This document shows, piece after piece, positions 23,556-34,395 of a DNA stretch of 64,000 nucleotides. Position 1 is the stretch's first letter, and each line of letters starts with the position of its first letter. Below the pieces are notes generated by a model that did no database searches, was not told where the DNA came from, and saw only the letters and a list, made by a program, of their open reading frames with translations. The DNA comes from Castor canadensis (lineage: Eukaryota; Chordata; Mammalia; Rodentia; Castoridae): positions 129,459,866-129,523,865 of the forward strand of contig NC_133386.1 of NCBI RefSeq assembly GCF_047511655.1, given 5' to 3'. The position numbers and the translations under genes were made by a program.

Positions 23556-23930
23556 TCCTTCTGTCCTTCTCTTCTTCTCTCCTTCTCTTGGCAAAGAGGC
23601 CAAATGGGAGGGGTGACACTTTGGGAAGATGAAGCCCTGGTCACAAGGAGGCACTGCTGAGCAGAACCTTAGCTGGGGACCCACCCTGTAAATAACTGAC
23701 CACATTTATCCTAAGAGACAATGCACAAATGAGAAAGCTAATGTGCTTTTGTGCCTTTCATAAATACATTTCCTTCCTTCCTTCCTTGTTTTCTTCTTTT
23801 TTTGTCTGTGCTAAGAGAATCCATCCCATTGGTCATTAGGAGTGACATCATCAAAGCCTGTTCAGTTCTCTGACAGAACCTGATCCTTCAGAGAGAAGAG
23901 CAAACAGGAATAAAGAAGCCTCTGCCTTGG
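23556..23930. other. Unique-looking DNA with a short (TTCC)n run
   Basis: A TTCCTTCCTTCCTTCC run lies at about 23770-23788. No gene seen. Confidence 0.45.
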
Positions 23931-23959
23931 TCTGGGAGGATGGTACAAGAATTGCTTAG

Positions 23960-24150
23960 ACTGCCATTGGCTTATGTGTGGCCCCAATTATTCACCTCTA
24001 CACCCCTAGGAGTCCTTTATTCACCTGTAAAATGGGTATATAATTTTTACCTGCCTCCGAGTTGTGTTGGAAGTTATAATTAATGGTGGTTAAAGTACTG
24101 TGAGAGGCATGGATGAAAGGCCTTATGTAAATATACATCATTATTATGAT
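23960..24150 (-). repeat. MIR fragment
   Basis: ATTCACCTGTAAAATGGGTA followed by AAAGTACTGTGAGAGGCATG matches an antisense MIR. Confidence 0.6.
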
Positions 24151-24159
24151 TAATGGCAT

Positions 24160-26425
24160 TTTTCTTTGAACATACCAGGAGACTGCCCTTTTGACTTAGG
24201 CTGTTTAACTGCATCTCTGCTCTCCCCATCATGCCAGAGATATTATAGGCTGGCCACATGAGAAAACTTTTAAAGGTCTGGAAATCTGCTGCTATCTTTT
24301 GACACCCCTCAAGTAACCTGACATGAAGAGTGTCAGTTTTTGTATATTATGAACAATCTGTTTGATCCAAACTGTTTCAACAGGTGTGAAGCAGCAGAAA
24401 ATTACTCTTCATCATTAATTAACCAGCCCTTCCTGAGAAGGAACCACTTTGGAGTTCTCATCCATACCACCCTATCTTCTCTTCAGTGTAGACTGTGATC
24501 CAGCTGCCTGGCTTTCCTGGGGTCTTTCAGCAGGACTGTCATCCAGGGCAGCCTGGTCTGGATGCTGCTTCCCGCCGGCTTCTTTTTTGCTCCATGGCTT
24601 TGGGCAGGCTACACAACAACTGCGCTTCCTGAGACAGTCACATGCCCCTTTTAAATCTGTGAGAGGGATTAAAAGAAAGCATGTGAAACACCCTAGTGCT
24701 CAATGTATTTTCCCTTCTTTCCCCTCAGTGGGGCTAAAGAAAACAATCTACTTTTGTGATGTAGCTGCATAAATGCTCAGGATTCTGACCACGAGATAAT
24801 CTTCAGGGAGAGGCTGAGTCCTTTGCTGCCTTAGCTGCACGAGGATGTGATTATGGATTGTGCAGTGGGGCAGGTCCTCCTTCCTCAACTAGCAACCCAG
24901 AGGGAGGAGCATCCCCATCCTCAGGTGGGAAGACCTGAGGCAGTTCCTGTAGTGACCCTCAGACCCTCAATTCCAGAATTTTCCAGCTGACTTCCACAGC
25001 TATCGTAACACTAAGAAGAATGGAAAGCATAGAGGGGTGAGGTCAGCAGTGTGCTTTAAAGTTATTTATCTTTTTTCTTTTGAGTATTTAAAATATTTTT
25101 ATTATTTATCAGACTCTTAAGTGCCTGGCATTTTTGTGCATGCATTCAGAATTGGACTCCATTCTCTGTATATGAAGATACATTGTGCTGGCACTGGCTA
25201 CATTTATATCCTCTTTTGAGCAGGGCTCTCTTTGTTCCTTTTTCTCTTGATCAGGTGTGCCCTGGAGTGTGGTGCTTAGTTCTGGTTGCCACACTTTGAG
25301 GAGGATATAAACCCAGTTGGAGTGAGCTTGGAGTTGATACTCAGCTGGTATAAGGAACCAGAGAGTTGAGAAGACACCATTATTACCAGATCTAGGTCAC
25401 CAGATCAGGGGCCAGAAGTTCTTGGTGTCATCAGAGAAAGAACTCAAGGATGGACACAGAGGAGACTTTTATGCAGAAGCAGGCTTATGACTGCAAAGCA
25501 AGTGACTGTCCATTCCTCAGGGGTGGGGAGATTGGGCAGGCTCAAGAAGGAGGGCTGCCTGGAGGGGTCCAATACATCAAATTTGCATTAGGCTCTGTGC
25601 GTATGAAAGTGGCATCCCTGGAAAACATCATTACCTCCTGAACACGGGGCTGCCCATCATCACCTCCTTGCACATGTTCAGTGAAGCCCTGGATGTCAGA
25701 CCAATGCTGTCATTTTCTGCAGACTTCGGGAGTTGGGTCAGCAACTGTATGTCATAAGTTATTCTGTTTATGTCAGGGGGTGAGGATGTGATTTTTAAAA
25801 AATTAACAGCTAACCCATCATTCTCAGTCATTAGTTCCTATCTCTTTGCCTAACCTCTATGGCACCATCATCCTCAAGAACATGAAGATGAAGTGAAAGA
25901 CAGATTAGGTCAAGACGTATCTCTTTCCGTTCTCCCAAATGTATAATTCATGATTCTGGAATTTGTCTAAATTCACGAACCATGTATAGGATATATGAGC
26001 TTTCTACTAGTCATGATTTGTGCCTGATGACACCACTTGGAATGTATGATTTACTATACTCATAAGCTTCTGCTTTGCACTGAACACTGATAAATGTGTG
26101 CATGTTTAAGCTACTCTGCCAGGCCTCACAGGAGGGAAGTGAACTGTGATGCACACTCTTCTTGGCAATCCCAAATCCCCTGACCGACCTCCTCAGTGTG
26201 GGTGGGAGCCATGAATTGATCTAGCCAAATTACTTGGCTTGCTGATGTTGGCAACACACCACTGAGAGGGCTGACAGGCCCCTCGGGAGGCCCAAGGTTA
26301 CACATAAACACTGGAGGCCACCTTGGACTACTGTGAGATCTACCTGGCCTTTATAACTAAGGTATAAACAACTCAAAAATTACAAGACAGATTCTACACA
26401 ATCTGGGAATGATACTTAGGATGTG
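24160..26425. other. Longest unique-looking stretch in the left half
   Basis: No repeat family is obvious and no coding frame shows a domain. The 107-codon plus-strand frame at 24449-24772 is serine-, leucine- and proline-rich and matches nothing I know. An MLT-like patch around 25230-25320 is possible. Confidence 0.4.
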
Positions 26426-26429
26426 ACTC

Positions 26430-26565
26430 GAGCCAGATTCCTTAGTCAATGACTTTACTTCTTTGCATCCCAGTTTCCTAGTTTGTGAACTGGAGAGGAT
26501 AACAGGCCTATGGGATCACTGTGAGGATGAAAGGAATTAATAGAGCATGTTTCAATGTCTTAGCC
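26430..26565 (-). repeat. MIR fragment
   Basis: TTTGCATCCCAGTTTCCTAG and CACTGTGAGGATGAAAGGAA follow the MIR antisense layout. Confidence 0.6.
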
Positions 26566-26825
26566 ATTTTGCTTTCAGAAGGTGAATGCTCAAACTTAGG
26601 AAAAAGAGTTATTTTAAATGATATGATTAAATTGAAGGCCATTACAGCATTTTGGAAGTGTGGCTGATCTGTACTGAGTGTGATTTACACTTTCGAAAAA
26701 TGGCGTCCTGAGAAGCCAACCCTGAAATCTCAGAGGCAAGTGTTCACTAGATATGAGGAAGAAGAAAAGAGCACTAGAGTCCTAGGACTCCTGTGGAACC
26801 TGTTGGATTGTTCTTCTCTTAAGCC

Positions 26826-27013
26826 AGTGGTCTTCAAACTTGAGCAAGAATCAGAGTCTCCTGGAGGGTTTATTAAAACCAGATTGCTGAGCCCCACTCA
26901 GAGAGTCTGAGTCAGTAGGAGTGGGTGGGGCACTTTATTCATTAGAATTTGCTCTTCTAATGAGTTTCTAGGCTTTGTGGATGCTGCTGACCTGGGCTAC
27001 ACTGCTCTGGGGA
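26826..27013 (+). repeat. MER5A (hAT-Charlie) DNA transposon
   Basis: AGTGGTCTTCAAACTTGAGC, AGATTGCTGAGCCCCACTCA, GAGTCTGAGTCAGTAGGAGT and a GAATTTGCTCTTCTAATGAG region follow the MER5A consensus order over nearly its whole length. Non-autonomous and ancient. Confidence 0.85.
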
Positions 27014-27245
27014 AATGGATGGAGGAAGCTTATCTAGTTCCACTATTTTCTCTGGGGATGAGATCAGGGGATGGGACTGGAGGAGAATCTTCTGCCTCCA
27101 CTTGCAGGGTGTGGGTGGATGATGGCAAGAAACTCCTGAAGGTGTGAAACATGCATGTTAGAGGCTGAGGGGTGCAATCAACCCCAGAGCCTGCAGGTGA
27201 ACCTAGCATGGAAAGTGATAGGACCTCTGAGAAACTCAGATGGTG
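27014..27245. other. Unique-looking DNA
   Basis: No supported feature. An 81-codon minus-strand frame has no recognisable domain. Confidence 0.45.
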
Positions 27246-27247
27246 TG

Positions 27248-27645
27248 TTCCATGATGGTTAATTTTGTGAGTCAACTTAGCTAGGCTATTAACTTATATA
27301 TTCATGTGTCCTAGCTATTTCTATGAAGGTATTTTTTTTAAAGATGAGATTAACATTTATATAAATAAACTTTGAGTAAAGCAGCTATCCTCAATAATGT
27401 GGGTGGGCCTCATCCAATCAGTCTCTCTCCCTGTAAAAAAAAGGGATTTCTGCCAGTGGACTGCTGTTGGTACAGAACAGCAACTCTTTCCCTGATACCC
27501 AGCCTGTCAGCCTGTGTCATCTAGTTGTGAATGACATGTTTCCACAATCTCTGAAGCCAACTCTTTATAACAAACTTGCTATGAGTATACATCCTGATCA
27601 TTCTGCTTCTATGGAGAACTCAACTAATACAACCCTCATTGAGAT
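27248..27645 (+). repeat. ERVL-type (MLT2-like) LTR fossil, plus strand
   Basis: GATGGTTAATTTTGTGAGTC, AATAATGTGGGTGGGCCTCA, CTGCCAGTGGACTGCTGTTG and a terminal AACTCAACTAATACAAC follow the same plan as the copy at 10515. Old solo LTR, diverged. Confidence 0.7.
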
Positions 27646-28155
27646 GTGGCCACTGGCATATTAGGAATGCACAAGTCATCCCTTATTATTTATAAAAATT
27701 TGAAAGCACATTTAATCAGCACTGTTGTTTAAAAACATTGATTCTCCTTCTGGGTTGGAGGTGGGTAGTGGGTGGGCATGTTTTCTTTTTCCTGGTGTTA
27801 TTGAACTAAATTTCACTCAGCATGAGTCAAAGAAGGAAATCTGATGCTGTTGGGGACACATCCTGGTGATAAAGGGGCAGGTATCAGTTTGGTGGTTTTT
27901 TTTTAATGTCCTACTTTGGAATATTTAGCAATTTCAGCTTCAAAGGGAACTGCAAGAAGTAATTAAAATATACTTAAAGGCAGTATTATGAGGCAGTAGG
28001 TGTTATTTCCATTTTATGTCTGGTAAGACTGAGGCAGCAAAGATTGTGACAAGTTCAAAAATGTGGCTAGAGACCAAGTTTGAGACTCTCTGACACCCGT
28101 CTCTATATTCTATCTGGCCATGCTTCTTTCTGAAGAAATTCACAGTGGGGGATTG
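27646..28155. other. Unique-looking DNA
   Basis: A MIR-like core may lie at 27985-28080 (GTCTGGTAAGACTGAGGCAG). No gene seen. Confidence 0.4.
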
Positions 28156-28169
28156 ATATTCTTATTAAC

Positions 28170-28395
28170 ATTAATAGATACCACGTGTTGTGTTGACAGC
28201 TACCAGTACCAGGTGCCACACGAAATACTCTGCATGCATTACCTCATTCAGTTCTTCCAGCACCATGCAGCTGGTGAAATTATCATCCATTCTTCATAGG
28301 TGAGAAGTTAAGACCCTGGAAGGCTGACACTTCTCATGGTTGCACAGCTGGGAAGTGAGACTGCTGAGGCTTGAACTCAGGTCTCATTGACTCTA
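28170..28395 (+). repeat. MIR SINE, near full length
   Basis: CCAGTACCAGGTGCCACACG, CATTACCTCATTCAGTTCTT, GGTTGCACAGCTGGGAAGTG and CTTGAACTCAGGTCTCATTG cover the MIR core and 3' region in order. Confidence 0.8.
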
Positions 28396-28399
28396 AATA

Positions 28400-29335
28400 C
28401 TACCACAACCAAACCACCACACCTTAGTGCTTTATATATGAATTCTGAGGACCTACTGAAGAACAAGAAGTTTGAGGCCAGTGATTCTGAGGATTAGAGA
28501 TTTTGAGCACTACTGGATTGTAAACAAAGTGAGGGGAAGGACCTGGGGCTTGGCTCATTCACCTTTTCTAGCCCTGGTGCTAATCATAGAGACGGGATAC
28601 CCAGAAGACACTTAGACGGCTTTGGAACTTTCCAAAGAAATGCATTAAAAAATAAGGTATCTTCTAGCTCTGTAAGAAGTTGCAAATATCATTCTGGTGC
28701 TCCAAGAATGAGGCAGACCTCCATGAAGGTTTAACGTAGGAAAAGATATGGTTGACCGGGATAGACGTTGAATAGCTCTAGGGATTTTCATACAGGCTGT
28801 TTCAGTTGTCTCTCCAGCCCATCTACAAGACTTAACCCAAATAATGTCTTCCTAAACAGAATACCAGCTTAAAAGAAGGGCAAAGGCATTTGTTGGGATA
28901 TGGACAAGGAGAAGGTGGCCAGCTCTGTTTGCCCACTCTTGGCCTTGGGTACAAGGCTCTCATGAGCCTTTTCATGCTTGTCTTTAGACTGGCTCTGGTT
29001 AGTAGACTCAGAGCTACTGGATTTTCCAGGACAGTATTTCAATTGGATAGGTTACCACATTTTATCTACCAGGAAAGCTGGAGAAATAGTTGTAGGATTA
29101 AACATGTTATGCCAACAGGATGAATTGATGTCCATTATAATAGCATAGTCTTTTATGGTGCTTCTCGTCAGTTTCTGTTCATCAGAGCAAAATCAGCTCT
29201 ATCCTTGTCCTCTTCACTCGCTGTAATCTTGGAATACAGATATTTATGTGTCTGCTTTATTCCTTTCTAAGACCCAGGTAGTGGAGAGATCTGCCTATCA
29301 TTGGTTCATCCACATTATCTCACTAGGTAGGGCTG
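28400..29335. other. Unique-looking DNA
   Basis: No supported gene, RNA or repeat. A 77-codon plus frame at 28890-29123 has no known domain. Confidence 0.4.
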
Positions 29336-29339
29336 ACTT

Positions 29340-29640
29340 GAATAAAATTACTTTAAATTAATCATATATGTTAAATTATAAAACACTTTTTTTATAGTAA
29401 AGTTACACAAAATTTACCATTTTAACCATTTAACATATAAACTCCAGAGGCATTAATTATGTTTGCATTGTATACAGCCATCCCCACTGTCTAGCTCCAG
29501 AAATTAGTTGTCATCCCAAACTGAAACTCTGCCCCCATTAGACACCAAGTCGTTATTGCCTCCTCCCACACAGCTCTGGCTACCACCATCCTACTTTCTG
29601 TCTCTATGAATTTGTCTTTTAATTAATTCTCTCTCTTTCA
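29340..29640 (-). mobile_element. Old L1 3' UTR, antisense
   Basis: TAGTAAAGTTACACAAAATT, ACCATTTTAACCATTTAACA and ACAGCCATCCCCACTGTCTA are the antisense signature of an L1ME-type 3' UTR. The same element probably resumes at about 30360. Confidence 0.75.
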
Positions 29641-29644
29641 CATT

Positions 29645-29939
29645 TTACTTTTTAATTTTTATTAGTATATATTCATTGTATGGGGGGATTCATTGTGACA
29701 ATTCTGAATGGCTTTACATTGTACCTTGGTTAGATCCCAACTCCTCCCTGCACCACTTAAAGAAATTGCAAGAGATTTCATTGTTCTATTTCATATATGT
29801 ATATGAAGTCCATCAATCATATTCCCTCACCTTCATCTCTTTCATTCACTCTTCTCCCTCTCACAAGTACCCTCCCCCACTATACCTATTTATATTTCTG
29901 TCTTTCATTATTAATTCCAAAGTCATACATTTTAGTTTT
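29645..29939 (-). mobile_element. Rodent L1 3' UTR fragment, antisense
   Basis: The TTTTTATTAGTATATATTCATTG opening, followed by GGGGGATTCATTGTGACAA and a CTTCATCTCTTTCATTC pyrimidine-rich block, matches the lineage L1 3' UTR also seen at 31880, 49650 and 51740. It is 5'-truncated and hosts a younger insertion at 29940. Confidence 0.7.
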
Positions 29940-30039
29940 TTTTCTTTAATTCTTTTATTCGCATGTGCATACATTGTTTGGGTCATTTCTCCCCCCTGCC
30001 CCCATCCCCCACCCTCTCTCCCCTTCCCCGCCTCAGTTC
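29940..30039 (-). mobile_element. Very short young L1 3' end with target-site duplication
   Basis: About 100 bases of the young L1 terminus in antisense (TTTATTCGCATGTGCATACA, then a C-rich block). It is flanked by exact 14-bp duplications TACATTTTAGTTTT at 29926-29939 and 30040-30053. An extreme 5' truncation. Confidence 0.88.
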
Positions 30040-30204
30040 TACATTTTAGTTTTGAATGGAGATTAGGAAGTGTCATCTCCAGGTCAATGGTTATGAAGAT
30101 CCTTCATGCTTCAGGGAGATAGAATAATTTTTCCTACTGTTATTTAGGGTGGAAAAGCGGGTCTAGATGGTAGAAGAGGGGAAAGAGAAAAAAGATGTAA
30201 CCTC

Positions 30205-30360
30205 CATGAGTCAGGCCTTGGACAAACAACCAACTTACAAAAGAGGTTAGGTGTCATCTCCATCTTACAGAGAAGAACAGAGATGCAGACTGGTGTTGTG
30301 ACTTGTTATACATGTGGAACTGGGATTTGAACTGAGGTTTGACTTCTTGTTCAGTGCTCC
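30205..30360 (+). repeat. MIR fragment
   Basis: AGGTGTCATCTCCATCTTAC, AGAGAAGAACAGAGATGCAG and GGAACTGGGATTTGAACTGA give the MIR 3' layout. Confidence 0.6.
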
Positions 30361-30361
30361 T

Positions 30362-31440
30362 ATTTAGGTCTTTTTTCAGTAACAGCATTGTCATATAGCA
30401 CAAAATTGATCCTTCAAAGTCTATAATTAAGTTGATTTTTGTAGCATATTCACAATGTTGTGCATGCATCACAGCTAACTTTAGAATATTTTCATCAGCT
30501 CCCAAAGAAACCCTACACTCATTAGCAGTCAATCCCCATTCTCCCTCATATCCCAGCCTCTGGCAGTCACTCACCTACTTCTGTCTTTATGGATTTTCCT
30601 ATTTTGTACATTTTTTCATGCAAAATGTGATCACAAAACCACATATTATATGGCGTGGCTTCTTTCGCTTAGCATGTCTTTTAGGTTCATCCATGTTATA
30701 AGACATATCCTTTTTCATTACTGACAATATTTCATTGTATGGATGTGTCACATTTAAAAATGTATTATCAACTGAGGACGTTTGAGTTCTTCCTACATTT
30801 TAGCTGTTAGGTTTCTACTTTTAGCTCTTATATTTTGGTCTCTATCTGCAGCTCTGTTTTATTCTTTTAAATTACATTGTGAAGGAGACTGTTTCCTTAT
30901 TTTTCATTGTTTGTTGTCAGTGTGTAGAAATACAACTGGCTTTTGCTTATTGATTTCATATTCTGCAACATCACTTGAATTTGCTTATTAATTCTAACAG
31001 TTAATAAGCGGTTAGATTCTATTAGTGAATCCTTTTTACTTTCTACTCATGAAACTATGTGATCTGATAATATAGTTGCACTTCTTCCTTCCTAATATGT
31101 AAACATTTTCTTTCTTTTTCTTGCCTAATTGCCTTGCCTGGAACCTCTAGTACAAAGTTCAATAGAAGTGTTGAGAATGGCTGTCCTCATTCTGCTCCTG
31201 ACCAGAGAGGGAAACAGTCAATTCTTCACCATTTACTATGATGTTAACTGTGAGTATAAATAGCATTTGTAAGTTGAGGAAATTCCTCTGTATTCCTAGT
31301 TTGGTAAGTATTTTTGTAATGGGAAGATTTTGTCAAATGTTTCTTCTTGATTGAGATGATCACAGTTTCTTTCTTAGTTCTATTAATTTGCTCTATCCAC
31401 CATCTATCTATCTATCATCTGTTTACCTATCATCTATCTA
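30362..31440 (-). mobile_element. Old L1 3' UTR and ORF2, antisense
   Basis: CTTTAGAATATTTTCATCAG and CCCAAAGAAACCCTACACTC (3' UTR side) lead into ATGGATTTTCCTATTTTGTA, CACTTGAATTTGCTTATTAA and TGTTGAGAATGGCTGTCCTC (ORF2 side). All are antisense L1 landmarks. It continues beyond two insertions at 31680-31765. Confidence 0.75.
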
Positions 31441-31442
31441 TT
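31395..31442. repeat. (CTAT)n simple repeat
   Basis: Imperfect CTAT units, such as CATCTATCTATCTATCATCT, lie inside the antisense L1. Confidence 0.85.
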
Positions 31443-31445
31443 TTA

Positions 31446-31500
31446 CTTGAGGTTTGAACTCAGGGCCTTGTGCTGGCACTCTACACTTGACCCCCACCCC
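31446..31500 (-). repeat. ID-like SINE fragment
   Basis: GAGGTTTGAACTCAGGGCCT and GCTGGCACTCTACACTTGAC give a truncated antisense ID-like unit. Confidence 0.65.
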
Positions 31501-31537
31501 CGCCCTCATATGGTATGTTACAGTGATTGAATTTTTT

Positions 31538-31677
31538 TTTTTCATTTTATTTTATTTATTTTTTTATTTATTTATTTTTTTTATATATTTTTTTTTCATT
31601 TTTCTTTTATTATTCATATGTGCATACAAGGCTTGGTTCATTTCTCCCCCCTGCCCCCACCCCCTCCCTTACCACCC
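31538..31677 (-). mobile_element. Short young L1 3' end with target-site duplication
   Basis: A long T-rich stretch leads into TTATTATTCATATGTGCATA and a C-rich block, the exact reverse of the young L1 terminus at 42060-42140. Duplications GTGATTGAATTTTTT lie at 31523-31537 and 31678-31692. It splits an older antisense L1. Confidence 0.88.
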
Positions 31678-31879
31678 GTGATTGAATTTTTTGATTCACT
31701 CCTAGAATAAGTCCTACATGATTATGGAGTATAATCATTTTTATTTGGTCAGTGCTCTTTAATCTGTTAGAGTTGCCTCTCATGGGTTCTTTTTCCTCCT
31801 CAAAGCAAGCCTTATATGGTGGATGGTGTCTCAGATCTTAAACACTGCTGAACAGTAGATGGTAACCTGAACATCCAGC

Positions 31880-32480
31880 TGAAATCTTTTTTTCCCCATG
31901 TTTGTATTAGTATATAATAGCCACATGGGGAGTTTCATTGTGACATTTCTATATGTGCATGTACTATACCCCAACTTGGTTCATCCCTGCCATTATTCTC
32001 CCTGTTCCCTCTCCCCTTCTCAGACTGACTTTTACGGGTTCCAATGTTCCATATTCATACATGTGTAGAAAATATATCAACCATATTTGCCCTCCTCTTT
32101 CCTCTTCACCTTCACCTGCCTTCTACTCCCTAACCCACTAGTACCCTCTTCTCAGCATGACCTGTTTTACATTCCTATCCTTCATTATTTGTCTGTTCTT
32201 TGTTCAGTGGGGTTTTGCCTTGGTATTTGACCTGTAAACATATTGTACTTTAATCCCCTCTATTACTCTTCCCTACCTTTCCCCCTACCCTGAATTGTGC
32301 CATAGTGTTCAGCGCATTTCATTGTTCTACATAGATGTGATGCATTTCAATATCATTCACTCTCTATCGTTCTCTTTCCCTTCTCCCTTAGTCTTCTCTA
32401 ACAGTCCCACTTTTAGAAACATGTTCTGTATATATATGCCAGCTGGATTTTTTCAGAGCTTGATTAGATCAACCACCAAG
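31880..32480 (-). mobile_element. Rodent L1 3' UTR, antisense
   Basis: TTGTATTAGTATATAATAGC, GGGGAGTTTCATTGTGACAT, and repeated pyrimidine-rich blocks with CATTGTTCTACATAGATGTG match the lineage L1 3' UTR layout. No ORF2 is attached. Confidence 0.65.
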
Positions 32481-32489
32481 GTGCCTCAG

Positions 32490-33610
32490 GGCATGTTGCT
32501 GCTAATTTCTATTTCAGAGTGTGGAAGAGGCATGCTGGGAAATTGAATTTGAGTTTTGTGAGCTAATGTAACAGATCTCCTAAGAGTATCTATTTTCAAA
32601 TATTTGATAGTTTAGCACCAAACTATATGCTCTAACTTTTGGCCTAGAAAACATGACTTGTATTTGCCATCTTATCTATGTAATTCAGATCTCAAGCCTA
32701 AGCCACAGCAACACCTGTAATGTGGATCACTGCCTATGGCAAAGACTTGGAGAAGGGTCTAGCTCAAAACAGATGTTCTCCCATTTCAAACTCTCAATTT
32801 TCCTACTTTATCTTGCTTTTTTTGTTGTGTTTTCTTTTTAAACACTATAAATAATTTATGAGAAAAGAGTCTGAAACCCAAAGGATAAAAATTTTTATAG
32901 CCAGTCCCTGCTGGCATATTAATGACTCCAATTATAGTTCACAGCCCCAAATATACCTTCAGTAAATGAAACATTAGGAAATTATCTTGGATCAAATTAA
33001 TAGATGTCATCATGGGAGAAAAGTAGGTTTAGGCTTGGAATTAAATTGAACTGAGAGAGTCCTCTGAGTTTATGACTCTGCACTAAGCACCAACATTAGG
33101 AATCAATATTGTTTGCTAGATAAAGGCAGGAGGATAAATAACCTGAGTCCTCCATGGAATTTATGAGCCTCAAGGCTGTCATTCTAGCTCTGGCACCTCC
33201 TTATTCCTCTTGGAATGTCCACAAGGGTGATTTTAGCAGCAGTCTTAATCTAACCTCTTCGACTTTGAAGCCAGCTTTGTACCTGGCATACAATGATGTT
33301 TTGAATGTACTTCTCCCTTCAATGCTTCAGCTGATCCTAGCCCTGTGAAGCCCTTGGGAAATTTAATTTGAGACTGAACCTCTGCTTCTTCTCTGTGAAC
33401 TGAACTCCCATCCCTGGGTGGGTAGGATGATTTAGTGAGTGTCTGCAAGGAGCTGAGCTTACAGGAGATGCTCAGTAAAAGTTGGTTGCTTTCTTTCCTT
33501 CCTTCAGTTGAAGCAAGAATATTCTCTGCAACTACACAGACCCAGAAAAAAAGAGTAAAAAGTGTGTGATGGCTACAGGGCCACAGTCATGAAACTAGGC
33601 AAAGCCGTGT
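32490..33610. other. Unique-looking DNA
   Basis: No supported gene or repeat. Open frames of 60-75 codons have no recognisable domains. Confidence 0.4.
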
Positions 33611-33614
33611 TGTA

Positions 33615-33735
33615 GAGACTCAAGAGCACAGACATGAAGTGCGGCCCCAGAAAGCCTGGGGTTTGGTCCTGGCTCTGCTCCTTACCAGCCATGTGGCCTA
33701 ATGCAGCTATCATTTTCATTAAAGGAAGAGATACT
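33615..33735 (-). repeat. MIR fragment
   Basis: AGCCTGGGGTTTGGTCCTGG, CTCTGCTCCTTACCAGCCAT and GTGGCCTAATGCAG follow the MIR tRNA-like/core layout. Confidence 0.6.
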
Positions 33736-34124
33736 AGTACTTCAGAATGAGGGACTTCTTTGCTTGCTGTTCTTTTGGCACTTTTACATGAAGGCTCTTA
33801 CTTCTTGTCTGTGCTGACACACTCGTCAGTCTTTTGCCTTCTCCATCTCTGTGCTGCTCAGTGTCTGCTTGGATTTTTCTTTGGGGATGACTGGACTCTG
33901 GCCTGGTTAACATGGTGACTGTGAACCCCCTCAGCTGTGGCTGTGCACAGTTGCCCATTCTGTGCACATAGTGTGTACCGGTGTGGGATCTGGGTCAGTC
34001 ACAACTTCACTGAGTCTGAAATCAGCACAACTGGTGACCTTGCTAAATAACTTTGTTTCTGAGTATTCATTTTCTTATCTGTAAAAAGGGACTAACGACA
34101 TCTAGTATGTATGTCATGGTGTTG

Positions 34125-34395
34125 TGGTGAACTTGTATATCTCTTAATATTTATTGAACACTTAATCTGTGCATTATGTTAAGAGTTTCACAAAAGTTTC
34201 CTCACTGATGCCTCACAACAGCTATGGGAATGATACTATTATCATCATTTTCACTTTACAGATGAGGAAACTGAGGCTCCACAGGTAATTAATCTTGTGC
34301 AAGGCCACAATTATTATATGACAAAGATCCACACCCACATCTTTCTAACTCAAAGGTAAATTCTCAGATGTAATGAGATGACGTGTATGCGCTGA
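34125..34395 (+). repeat. MIR SINE
   Basis: TTATTGAACACTTAATCTGT, TGATGCCTCACAACAGCTAT, TTTACAGATGAGGAAACTGA and a GCAAGGCCACAATTATTATA stretch cover the MIR core and 3' part. Confidence 0.8.

Noticed and set aside
29676-30122. 148-codon plus-strand open frame
   Set aside because: It reads across antisense L1 3' UTR and a short L1 insertion; the Pro/Phe/Ser-rich protein reflects pyrimidine-rich repeat DNA.
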